DNA of 64,000 nt from the NCBI GenBank assembly GCA_964464755.1, contig CAYXGZ010000005.1:1-64000 (forward strand). The letters are read 5' to 3'. The position numbers and the translations under genes are program-made. Below are positions 27,526-34,497 of the stretch, in pieces (within the stretch, counting starts at the first letter, position 1; every line of letters begins with the position of its first letter). Under the pieces are notes generated by a model. That model ran no database searches. It was not told where the DNA came from and saw only the letters and a list, made by a program, of their open reading frames with translations. This DNA is from CAYXGZ01 sp964464755 (GTDB taxonomy: Bacteria > Planctomycetota > MHYJ01 > JACPRB01).

Positions 27526-28403
27526 GGCCCCCCGGCAAAACCACGGACGCCCACGAGCGCTTCCGGCGCATCGCGGGGACCATCGTCGAGCTCCCGACGC
27601 TGCCCGCGCTCCTCGACCGCCTCAACCGCGTCGTCCAGGATCCCGCGACGTCGGCGCAGGACGTCGCCTCGCTCATCGCGGCCGACCCGGTCCTGACCGC
27701 CAAGGTGCTGAAGGCCGTCAACTCGCCCTTCTACGGCGCCCCGAAGCGGATCAGCAGCGTCCACCACGCCATCGTCACGCTCGGCTTCGCGGCCGTCCGC
27801 TCGATCGTGCTCGGGTCCTCGATCGGCGAGCTCATCCCCGGCGGCGGCCGGGGCGGCCTCGACTCGCGCGCGCTCTGGACGCACAGCCTCGCCGTCGGCG
27901 CCGCGGCCCGGGCCATCGGGCGGCGCCTCCACCTCCCGCAGACCGACGAGCTCTTCGTCGCGGGCCTGCTCCACGACGTCGGCAAGGTCGTCGCCGACGT
28001 CCACCTCCGCGAGTCCTTCGCCCGGGCCGTCCAGCTCGTGCGCGACGAGGACATCCTGCTCCTCGACGCGGAACGCCGGACCCTGTCGATCACCCACGCG
28101 GAGATCGGCGCCATGGTCCTCGAGCAGTGGAACCTCGCGCCCGGGGTCGTCGACGCGGTGCGCTGCCACCACAACCCCGTGCTGGCCGAGCAGCAGCACC
28201 AGCAGGCCGCGGCGGCGGTGCACCTCGCCGACCTCATCGCGCGCGCGCTCGGCGTCGGCAGCGGCGGGGACCGGCGCATCCCCCGGATCAGCGACCACGC
28301 CTGGCAGGTCCTGGGCTTCCGGCCCGACGACCTCGACGGCCTGCTCGCCGAGGCGGCCACGGAGATCTCGCGGGCGGCCGAGAGCCACGGGCTGGGGGCC
28401 TGA
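27522..28403 (+). CDS. HDOD-domain signalling protein
   Basis: 293 aa from the GTG coupled to the previous gene. The HDOD core runs from about residue 20 (ELPTLPALLDRLNRVV) through ADPVLTAKVLKAVNSPFYG, VHHAIVTLGFAAVRSI and LWTHSLAVGAAARAIG to LFVAGLLHDVGKVV. The HD-like pair HDVGK is retained, and a later HCHHNP-like region (VRCHHNPVLA) is present, so phosphohydrolase activity is possible but HDOD proteins are usually non-catalytic regulators. Three nt upstream of a histidine kinase gene, suggesting a shared pathway. Confidence 0.9.
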   Translation: MRPPGKTTDAHERFRRIAGTIVELPTLPALLDRLNRVVQDPATSAQDVASLIAADPVLTAKVLKAVNSPFYGAPKRISSVHHAIVTLGFAAVRSIVLGSSIGELIPGGGRGGLDSRALWTHSLAVGAAARAIGRRLHLPQTDELFVAGLLHDVGKVVADVHLRESFARAVQLVRDEDILLLDAERRTLSITHAEIGAMVLEQWNLAPGVVDAVRCHHNPVLAEQQHQQAAAAVHLADLIARALGVGSGGDRRIPRISDHAWQVLGFRPDDLDGLLAEAATEISRAAESHGLGA

Positions 28404-28406
28404 CGC

Positions 28407-29876
28407 ATGGACGAGCGCAGCCTGACCGACACGACGGTTCGCATCCTCTCGGGGACCGCCCCGGGGGAGATCGCGCGCCTCCTCGCCTCCGGCCTGAGCT
28501 CCGTGACCGGGCACCGGACCTGCGCCGTGTTCTTCAACCGCGACGGGGTCCTCTCCCCCGCCCTGCCCGAGCACGTCCCCGACCTCGCGCCCGAGGGCGA
28601 CGTCCTCGCGGCCGTGTGGAAGGAGGACGAGTGGCTCTCGCTGCCGTGGAAGACCTTCGGCCCGGTCACCTTCCTCCCGCTGCGCCTCAAGGGCGAGCGC
28701 GTGGGCGTCGCCTCCCTCGCCTGGCCCTCCCACCCGCCGACCCCGGAGGAGATCCGCGCCGCGCGCTACCTGGCCGACCACGCGGCCTTCGCGCTCCACA
28801 CGTCGCGCATCCTCTCGTCGCGCCTCGACCAGTACGCGCTGCTGAACAACATCCTCGACAACATCTCGAACGGCCTTGTCGCCGCCGACCTCGAGGACCG
28901 CGTGACCCTGATCAACCGCAACGCGTGCACCCTGCTCGAGACCGGCGTCGCGGTCGTCGGCCGGCCGCTCGACGAACTTCTCCCGGCCCCCTTCCTCGAG
29001 GCGGCCCGCTCGCTCCGCGCCGAGGCCGTCTTCGGAAAACCCAGCGGCGAGCGCGAGCTCGTCCACCGGCTCTCCGGCGGCTCCGAGGTCCCCGTGGCGC
29101 TCTCCGTCTCCCCGCTCCGCGACGCGGGCTACGTCGAGACCGGCTTCATCCTCGTCCTGCGCGACCTCACGGCCAGCCGCGAGCTGGAGCGGCTGCGCCG
29201 CGTCGACGAGATGAAGTCGCGCTTCGTCGCCAGCGTCTCGCACGAGCTCAAGACGCCGCTGACCTCGATCAAGGCCTACACCGAGGCGCTCTCCGACATG
29301 GTGCGCGAGCCCCAGCCGAAGAAGTTCCTCGGCGTCATCGACGAGGAGGCGGACCGGCTGCTCGACCTGATCAACGACCTGCTGAGCACGGCCCACATCC
29401 AGTCGGGCCAGATGAAGCTCGACCTCGCGCCGGCCACGCTCCAGGACGTCGTGGGCGACCTGCTCCGCCTCTGGTCGCCGCCGGCGACGCACAAGCTCGT
29501 CCTCGACCTGCCCGCCGACCTCCCGCCGACGATGCTCGACCGCTCGAAGATCAAGGAGGTCGTGCTCAACTTCCTGACCAACGCGGTGAAGTACTCGCCG
29601 AAGGGCGGCCAGGTCCGCATCGCGGCCCGCCGCATCGAGGACGCGCTGAAGCTCGAGGTGACCGACCCCGGCATCGGCATCCCGAAGCCCGCGCAGGCCC
29701 GGCTCTTCCAGCCCTTCTACCGCGTCGACGACTCGCTGACCGCCGAGATCGGCGGAACGGGGCTGGGGCTCTCGATCGCGAAGGCGATCGTGGACCGGCA
29801 CGGGGGGCGCATCGGCGTGGACTCCGAGCCCGGCAAGGGCTCGACGTTCTTCGTCCTGCTCCCGATCCGCGGCTAG
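28407..29876 (+). CDS. Soluble GAF/PAS sensor histidine kinase
   Basis: 489 aa with no membrane segment. A GAF-like region (about 10-135) is followed by a PAS-like region (about 145-258), then HisKA with phospho-acceptor His279 in FVASVSHELKTPL, and an HATPase domain with N box Asn392 (LNFLTNAVKYSP), G1 DPGIGIP and G2 GGTGLGLSIAKAIVDRHGG. No receiver domain or response-regulator gene is adjacent, so it is an orphan kinase. Cytoplasmic sensing is implied. Its TAG stop shares the CTAG tetranucleotide with the convergent gene's stop. Confidence 0.95.
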   Translation: MDERSLTDTTVRILSGTAPGEIARLLASGLSSVTGHRTCAVFFNRDGVLSPALPEHVPDLAPEGDVLAAVWKEDEWLSLPWKTFGPVTFLPLRLKGERVGVASLAWPSHPPTPEEIRAARYLADHAAFALHTSRILSSRLDQYALLNNILDNISNGLVAADLEDRVTLINRNACTLLETGVAVVGRPLDELLPAPFLEAARSLRAEAVFGKPSGERELVHRLSGGSEVPVALSVSPLRDAGYVETGFILVLRDLTASRELERLRRVDEMKSRFVASVSHELKTPLTSIKAYTEALSDMVREPQPKKFLGVIDEEADRLLDLINDLLSTAHIQSGQMKLDLAPATLQDVVGDLLRLWSPPATHKLVLDLPADLPPTMLDRSKIKEVVLNFLTNAVKYSPKGGQVRIAARRIEDALKLEVTDPGIGIPKPAQARLFQPFYRVDDSLTAEIGGTGLGLSIAKAIVDRHGGRIGVDSEPGKGSTFFVLLPIRG

Positions 29877-31351
29877 TACATCGAGACGTTGTTCGGGAAC
29901 TGCAGGCCGCCCACCGTCCGGACCTCCCGGCCCGCGGCGTCCACCTCGAGCAGGTGGTTCCGCTGCTGCTCGAGGATGAGCGTGTTCCCGTCGTCGAGCC
30001 GCAGGGCCTGCACCGGCCGCGAGAGCCCGTCCCGCTTCCAGACGACGTTCGACTTGGCGTCGATCTCGATCACCTGGCCGCGGTTGTTCTCCACGATGAG
30101 CGTGTTCCCGTTCTCGAGGCGCGACGCGCGCCAGGGGCGGAGCCCCGGGACGGCGGCCTTCCACGTGGTGGCGCCCTTCGAATCGACCTCGAGCACCTCC
30201 TGCGACGTGCCCACGAGCGTGTTGCCGTTGGGCAGGCGCTCGACGCTGATCGGCAGGTTGATCCGCGGCGAGGTCCACGCGGTCGAGTTGTCCTTGGGGT
30301 TCACCTCGACGACGCGGTTGCCGTAGTAGTCGGCCACGAGCACGTTGCCGTTCTCGAGCTTGACGGCGTCGTAGGGGTACTGCGCGCCCTCCCAGGACCA
30401 CACCAGGTCGCCGCCGTTGCGCTCGCGCGGCCGGATCTCGAGCACCTGGCTCATGTTGGGGTTCGAGATCAGGACGTTCCCGTTCTCGAGCTTCCGCGCC
30501 GACCAGGCGTAGGCCACGTTCTTGCCGAAGCTCCAGAGCTCCTTGCCCGCCCGGTCCAGCTCGCGCACGCCGTTCTGGTCGCAGACGAGCAGGTTCCCGA
30601 GCGTCATCCGGGCCACGGCCGCCATCGAGACCGAGACGACGGCCTTCTTCTCCACGCGGACCGTCCCGAGCTGGTGCGAGAAGATCTCGACGCGGTCGCC
30701 GGCGAGGTTCCTCAGCGTGCCGAAGACCCGGTCGCCGTTGCGCAGCTGCACCCGGGCGAACCAGCCCGCGGTGGCCTCCGGCGTCCGGCCCGACGCGAAG
30801 AGGATCGAGCAGACCTCCGCCCGCGGGATCTTCGCGTCGCCGACCTGGACCTCGTCGGCGCCGATGGAGGCGATCTCGCCCACCGCGGCGCGCAGCTCCT
30901 TCTTCCCCGCCTCGGGCTGGCGGAACACCACGTCCTTGCCCCCGTCCTTCACCTCGGGGACCGAGCCGGTCGGCGCCGCGAGGACGACCTGGCGGAGCTC
31001 AGCACGGGGGACGAGGTAGGTCCCGTGCTCGGCGACGAGCTTCAGCCGGCCGGCGGCGTAGGACTCCACGCGCCCCGTGAGCAGCGCGCCGTGCTGCAGC
31101 CGCACCTTCTCGCCCGCCGCGGGCTTCACCTCGGCCGCGCGATCGAACACGACGCGCAGGATGTCCTCGGGGGCCAGGCGGCGCGTGCCCTCGGCGGTCT
31201 TGACGACGATCGTGCCGTCGGGCTCGACGGCCTCGATGCGGCCGGCGACCTCGAGGCGGCCGGGCAGGATCAGGACGTCGGGGCCGGCCGGGTCCTGGGC
31301 GGCGGCGGGCAGCACCGAGGCGGCGACGACCAGCGCGGCGAGCAGTCTCAT
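29873..31351 (-). CDS. Exported beta-propeller protein
   Basis: 492 aa. Signal peptide (MRLLAALVVAASVLPAAA, mature QDPAGP). The N-terminal 200 residues contain three LSm-like small-barrel units, such as LQHGALLTGRVES and LRNGDRVFGTLRN, resembling the exported protein at 2.5-3.9 kb. The C-terminal half has six propeller blades, each with a variant of K/R-L-x-N-G-N-[VT]-L-[IV] about 45 residues apart (LENGNVLIS, LENGNVLVA, LPNGNTLVG, LENGNTLIV, LDDGNTLIL). Probably a periplasmic binding scaffold. ATG preceded by GGAG. Convergent with the histidine kinase, overlapping by the CTAG. Confidence 0.88.
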   Translation of the reverse strand: MRLLAALVVAASVLPAAAQDPAGPDVLILPGRLEVAGRIEAVEPDGTIVVKTAEGTRRLAPEDILRVVFDRAAEVKPAAGEKVRLQHGALLTGRVESYAAGRLKLVAEHGTYLVPRAELRQVVLAAPTGSVPEVKDGGKDVVFRQPEAGKKELRAAVGEIASIGADEVQVGDAKIPRAEVCSILFASGRTPEATAGWFARVQLRNGDRVFGTLRNLAGDRVEIFSHQLGTVRVEKKAVVSVSMAAVARMTLGNLLVCDQNGVRELDRAGKELWSFGKNVAYAWSARKLENGNVLISNPNMSQVLEIRPRERNGGDLVWSWEGAQYPYDAVKLENGNVLVADYYGNRVVEVNPKDNSTAWTSPRINLPISVERLPNGNTLVGTSQEVLEVDSKGATTWKAAVPGLRPWRASRLENGNTLIVENNRGQVIEIDAKSNVVWKRDGLSRPVQALRLDDGNTLILEQQRNHLLEVDAAGREVRTVGGLQFPNNVSMY

Positions 31352-31397
31352 GCGTGGCTCCGTTTCGGGAGGTGATACGGCCCCCCGGCCCGTCGGT

Positions 31398-32771
31398 TTA
31401 CGGATTCCCCTTCCCCGTCGGCGGTTTCACGCGCTCCGTCCCGCCGGTCGCGTCCTTCATCGAGTCCGCGTAGAGGATCATCGACTCCGTGGCGAACAGG
31501 TTCTTCGTCTGCATCGTGACGCTCCGGCTCGCCTTGTAGGCGCTCGCATTGGACGCCACGTAAAGGCTGGCCTGCGCGTCGTAGCGCTGCTCCTCGAAGG
31601 TCGGCAGGACGTTGCGCAGGAGATCGTCGGAGACCCGGCGCGCGAACTCGGTGCCGATCGAGCGGCAGGCCTCCGCGGCCCGGACGATCGCCTCCTGGGC
31701 CTCGGGGAAGCGGCCCTGGTCGGCGAGGCGCCGGGCCTGCTCCTGGGCCTCCGCCGCCCGGATGACGGCCAGCTGCTCCGCGACGGCCGGATCCGGTTCG
31801 AGCGGCGCCGCCTCCGGGTCCACCGCGAGCACCTGGAGCTCCGCCTCGAGCCGCTCCGGCCCCTTCGTCCCGAGGTCGTGGTACTCGACGACCACGCGGC
31901 CCAGGCCCAGCGCCCCCGGCTCGGCGGGCGGGGTGACGCGGATCCTCAGCAGCACCTTGCGCAGCTCGTCGGCGTAGACGTCCTGCGCGAAGACGCGGAC
32001 GCTCGACTGGCTCTCGTCGATCTCGGACTCGAAGTCGTTGAGCGACTTGAGCACGGTGACTCCCGGCGCCGCCTCGAAGCGGACCTTGACGGACTGCGCG
32101 ACGCAGGACAGCAGCCCGCCGAGCTCGCGCCCGAAGAACTCGGGGACCTCGTCGGGCTGGCGGACGAAGTAGAAGTTCCCGCCGCCGCGACGCGCCATCG
32201 CGGAGAGCGCCTCGGGGTCGTGGTTGGCCCCGTACCCGAAGGTCGTGAGCCCCGTGCGATCGGGCCGGCGCCCGGCCGCCGCGAGCAGGCCCGCGCGGTC
32301 CGTCGCCCCCGTCGTCGGGAGGCCGTCCGTGAAGAGGAAGGCCCGGTTCACGTCCGCGGGCGAGCCCTTGAGCATCCGGTACGACTCCTCGACCGCGCCC
32401 GAGAGGTTCGTGGCGTTGAGGGGCCGGAGCTTGCGGATGGCCTTCGTCGCGGCCTCCCGCGCGGCGGCGTCCATCGCCACGAGCGGCGAGACGGTGAAGA
32501 CCTTGTCGGAGAAGCCGAGGATCCCGAGGCGGTCGCCCTCGCCCAGGTGCTCGACGAGCCGCGCGAGGGAGTCCTTCGCGCCCGACATCTTGCGGCCGCG
32601 CTCCTCGCCCATCGATCCGCTGCAGTCGACGGCGATCGCGAGCGCGATCGGGGGCCGGGTCCGGGCACCGGCGGGGCGTCCGCGGAGCCCGACGAGGAGG
32701 TGGAGGACGCGCTGGGCCCCGGCCGCGATCACGGGGTGGTCCCAGCGGGACTCGAGCGTGAGGGAACCCAC
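31398..32771 (-). CDS. Von Willebrand factor A domain protein
   Basis: 457 aa from a GTG. No signal peptide or membrane segment, so cytoplasmic unless exported otherwise. VWA domain about residues 40-220 with an intact metal-ion-dependent adhesion site: DCSGSMG, the Thr in NATNLSGA, and the acidic FTDGLPTTGA. After it comes a beta region, then a helical region rich in AEAQEQARRLADQ. VWA proteins are usually assembly or chaperone partners. Its start is divergent from the FHA gene, separated by 58 nt holding both -10 elements. Confidence 0.9.
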   Translation of the reverse strand: MGSLTLESRWDHPVIAAGAQRVLHLLVGLRGRPAGARTRPPIALAIAVDCSGSMGEERGRKMSGAKDSLARLVEHLGEGDRLGILGFSDKVFTVSPLVAMDAAAREAATKAIRKLRPLNATNLSGAVEESYRMLKGSPADVNRAFLFTDGLPTTGATDRAGLLAAAGRRPDRTGLTTFGYGANHDPEALSAMARRGGGNFYFVRQPDEVPEFFGRELGGLLSCVAQSVKVRFEAAPGVTVLKSLNDFESEIDESQSSVRVFAQDVYADELRKVLLRIRVTPPAEPGALGLGRVVVEYHDLGTKGPERLEAELQVLAVDPEAAPLEPDPAVAEQLAVIRAAEAQEQARRLADQGRFPEAQEAIVRAAEACRSIGTEFARRVSDDLLRNVLPTFEEQRYDAQASLYVASNASAYKASRSVTMQTKNLFATESMILYADSMKDATGGTERVKPPTGKGNP

Positions 32772-32777
32772 CGGGGC

Positions 32778-32783
32778 AGTCTA
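32778..32783 (-). promoter_or_regulatory. Leaderless-type -10 (TAGACT) for the VWA gene
   Basis: TAGACT on the minus strand 6 nt before the GTG at 32771. Confidence 0.4.
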
Positions 32784-32814
32784 CGGCATGGTGGCGCCGG
32801 GGGCCAACGTGCAT

Positions 32815-32820
32815 TAGAAT
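32815..32820 (+). promoter_or_regulatory. Leaderless-type -10 (TAGAAT) for the FHA-thioesterase unit
   Basis: TAGAAT 9 nt before the ATG at 32830; the spacer CCCGCGGGA contains no ribosome-binding site. Confidence 0.45.
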
Positions 32821-32829
32821 CCCGCGGGA

Positions 32830-33993
32830 ATGCCCCGCATCATCGTCCACACGGCGCAGGGCTCCTCGACGCACGAGCTCGGGCCCATCCCGCTGACGTT
32901 CGGCCGGGACTCGGCCTGCAGCGTCCCCCTGCTCATCCCCGAGGCCTCGCGGCGGCACTTCCAGATCGAGCAGGCGGGCAGCGGGTACCGCGTCGTCGAC
33001 CTCGAGAGCCGCAACGGCACCAAGGTCAACGGCACGGCCGTGACCGCGCAGCTGCTGCGCCACGGCGACCAGATCGAGCTCGGCCCGGTCACGATCACGT
33101 ACGACGATCCGTCCTCGGGATCCCGGCCCCCGGAGCTGCGCTCGCCGGACTCGTCGCCCGACGGCCGGGCGAAGATCACGGGGCGCTCGACCGGCCGGGC
33201 CCGGGCCTCCGCGCCCTCGGCCGCGCCCTACGTCGCCGCGGGCCTCGCCGTCGCGCTCGCCATCGGCCTGCTCATCGCGCTCGGGCAGTTCTCGAATCCC
33301 GACCCGGCCATCGAGGAGGGCCGCCGAGCCTTCAACGCCGCCGTGCTGCTCGAGGAGAAGGACCCGCCCGCGGCCGCCGCGGCCTACGAGCGGATCGGCG
33401 TCTCGGCCGGCGAGTGGTACGACCGCGCCCAGCGCCGCCTCGAGAAGCTGCGCGAGGAGCTCAAGCGCCTCCCCACGCCGGAGGAGGCCGCGCTCATCGG
33501 CGCCTACGAGACCTGGATCAACGAGCACCCCTTCGAGCACGACGAGATCGTCCGCCGGGGCGAGGAGCTCCTTGCCCGGCACCCGAAGGGCGCCGTCGCC
33601 GACGCCGCGAAGCGCCACATCGACGCGACGAAGGCGGCCCGGGACAAGCTCAAGCGGCGCGAGGTGGACGACGAGGAGCGGGCCGTCAACGACCTGGCCG
33701 CGCGCCAGGACTTCGGCCAGGCCGTGGAGCGCGTGAACGCGCTGGTCGCGAAGCACGGGGCCGACCTCGACCTCAAGGACCGCCTCGTCCGCCTGCACGC
33801 CTCGCTCGTCGAGAAGGGCAAGATCCACGCGAAGGAGGTCGACGCGGAGGCCGGCAAGCTGCGGGCCGCCGGGAAGACGCTCGAGGCCAAGGATCTCTAC
33901 CTCCGCCTGACCTCGCGGCTCGGCGGGGGCAAGGTGCCGGAGTTCGCCGACCAGTGCCGGGCCGCCACGCTGAACGCCGAGGGGCTCAAGTGA
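32830..33993 (+). CDS. FHA-domain membrane protein with TPR-like tail
   Basis: 387 aa. FHA domain at residues 1-95: LTFGRDSACSV, EASRRHFQIE, and DLESRNGTKVNG contain the phosphothreonine-binding Arg, Ser/His and Asn. A membrane segment follows at about 137-156 (YVAAGLAVALAIGLLIAL), then a helical charged region with TPR-like repeats outside the membrane. The FHA part should read phosphothreonine made by the Ser/Thr kinases encoded in this window. Its stop overlaps the thioesterase GTG. Confidence 0.92.
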   Translation: MPRIIVHTAQGSSTHELGPIPLTFGRDSACSVPLLIPEASRRHFQIEQAGSGYRVVDLESRNGTKVNGTAVTAQLLRHGDQIELGPVTITYDDPSSGSRPPELRSPDSSPDGRAKITGRSTGRARASAPSAAPYVAAGLAVALAIGLLIALGQFSNPDPAIEEGRRAFNAAVLLEEKDPPAAAAAYERIGVSAGEWYDRAQRRLEKLREELKRLPTPEEAALIGAYETWINEHPFEHDEIVRRGEELLARHPKGAVADAAKRHIDATKAARDKLKRREVDDEERAVNDLAARQDFGQAVERVNALVAKHGADLDLKDRLVRLHASLVEKGKIHAKEVDAEAGKLRAAGKTLEAKDLYLRLTSRLGGGKVPEFADQCRAATLNAEGLK

Positions 33994-34409
33994 GCGGGCC
34001 CTTCGATCCGCCCGCCATCGTGCGCGAGGTCTCCGCGCGGGTCCGCTACGGCGAGACGGACCGCATGGGAGTCGTCTGGCACGGCAACTTCATCGGCTAC
34101 TTCGAGACCGGCCGCACGGAGTTCATGCGCGCGGCCGGCCTGTCCTACGCCGAGCTCGAGCGCCGGGGCGTGTACCTCGTGGTCGTGGACGCCCGGGCGC
34201 GTTACCACGCCAACGTGGGCTACGATTCGGAGATCCGGATCCGGACGACGGTCGAGGAGCTGGGGCGGGCGACGGTCACCTTCGCCTACCGGGTGGAGGA
34301 CGCCGCCGGGCGGCTCCTCTGCGACGGGAGCACGCGCCTCGCCGCGGTCACTCCTTCCTTTAAGCCGGTGCGCCTCCCCGACGACGTGGCGGACCTGCTC
34401 CGGCGCTGA
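33990..34409 (+). CDS. YbgC-type acyl-CoA thioesterase
   Basis: 139 aa from the GTG that overlaps the FHA stop (GTGA). Hotdog-fold signature RYGETDRMGVVWHGNFIGYFETGR, with the catalytic Asp of YbgC/4-hydroxybenzoyl-CoA thioesterases in the GETD motif. Hydrolyses acyl-CoA or acyl-ACP thioesters in the cytoplasm; substrate unknown. In proteobacteria ybgC goes with tol-pal, but no tol genes are here. Coupling to an FHA gene is unusual. Confidence 0.9.
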   Translation: MSGPFDPPAIVREVSARVRYGETDRMGVVWHGNFIGYFETGRTEFMRAAGLSYAELERRGVYLVVVDARARYHANVGYDSEIRIRTTVEELGRATVTFAYRVEDAAGRLLCDGSTRLAAVTPSFKPVRLPDDVADLLRR

Positions 34410-34426
34410 ACCGGGCCTTGATTTTC

Positions 34427-34456
34427 GTGACAGCGGCGACGGGTGGTGGGTATATT
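34427..34456 (+). promoter_or_regulatory. Sigma-70-type promoter for the HEAT-repeat gene
   Basis: GTGACA (34427-34432), 18-nt spacer and TATATT (34451-34456), with a roughly 35-nt leader that contains a GGAG ribosome site before the ATG at 34498. Contrast with the leaderless starts elsewhere. Confidence 0.5.
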
Positions 34457-34497
34457 TCAACCTTTCTCGGGATCCTCTGTTTCTCGGAGAGCGACCT

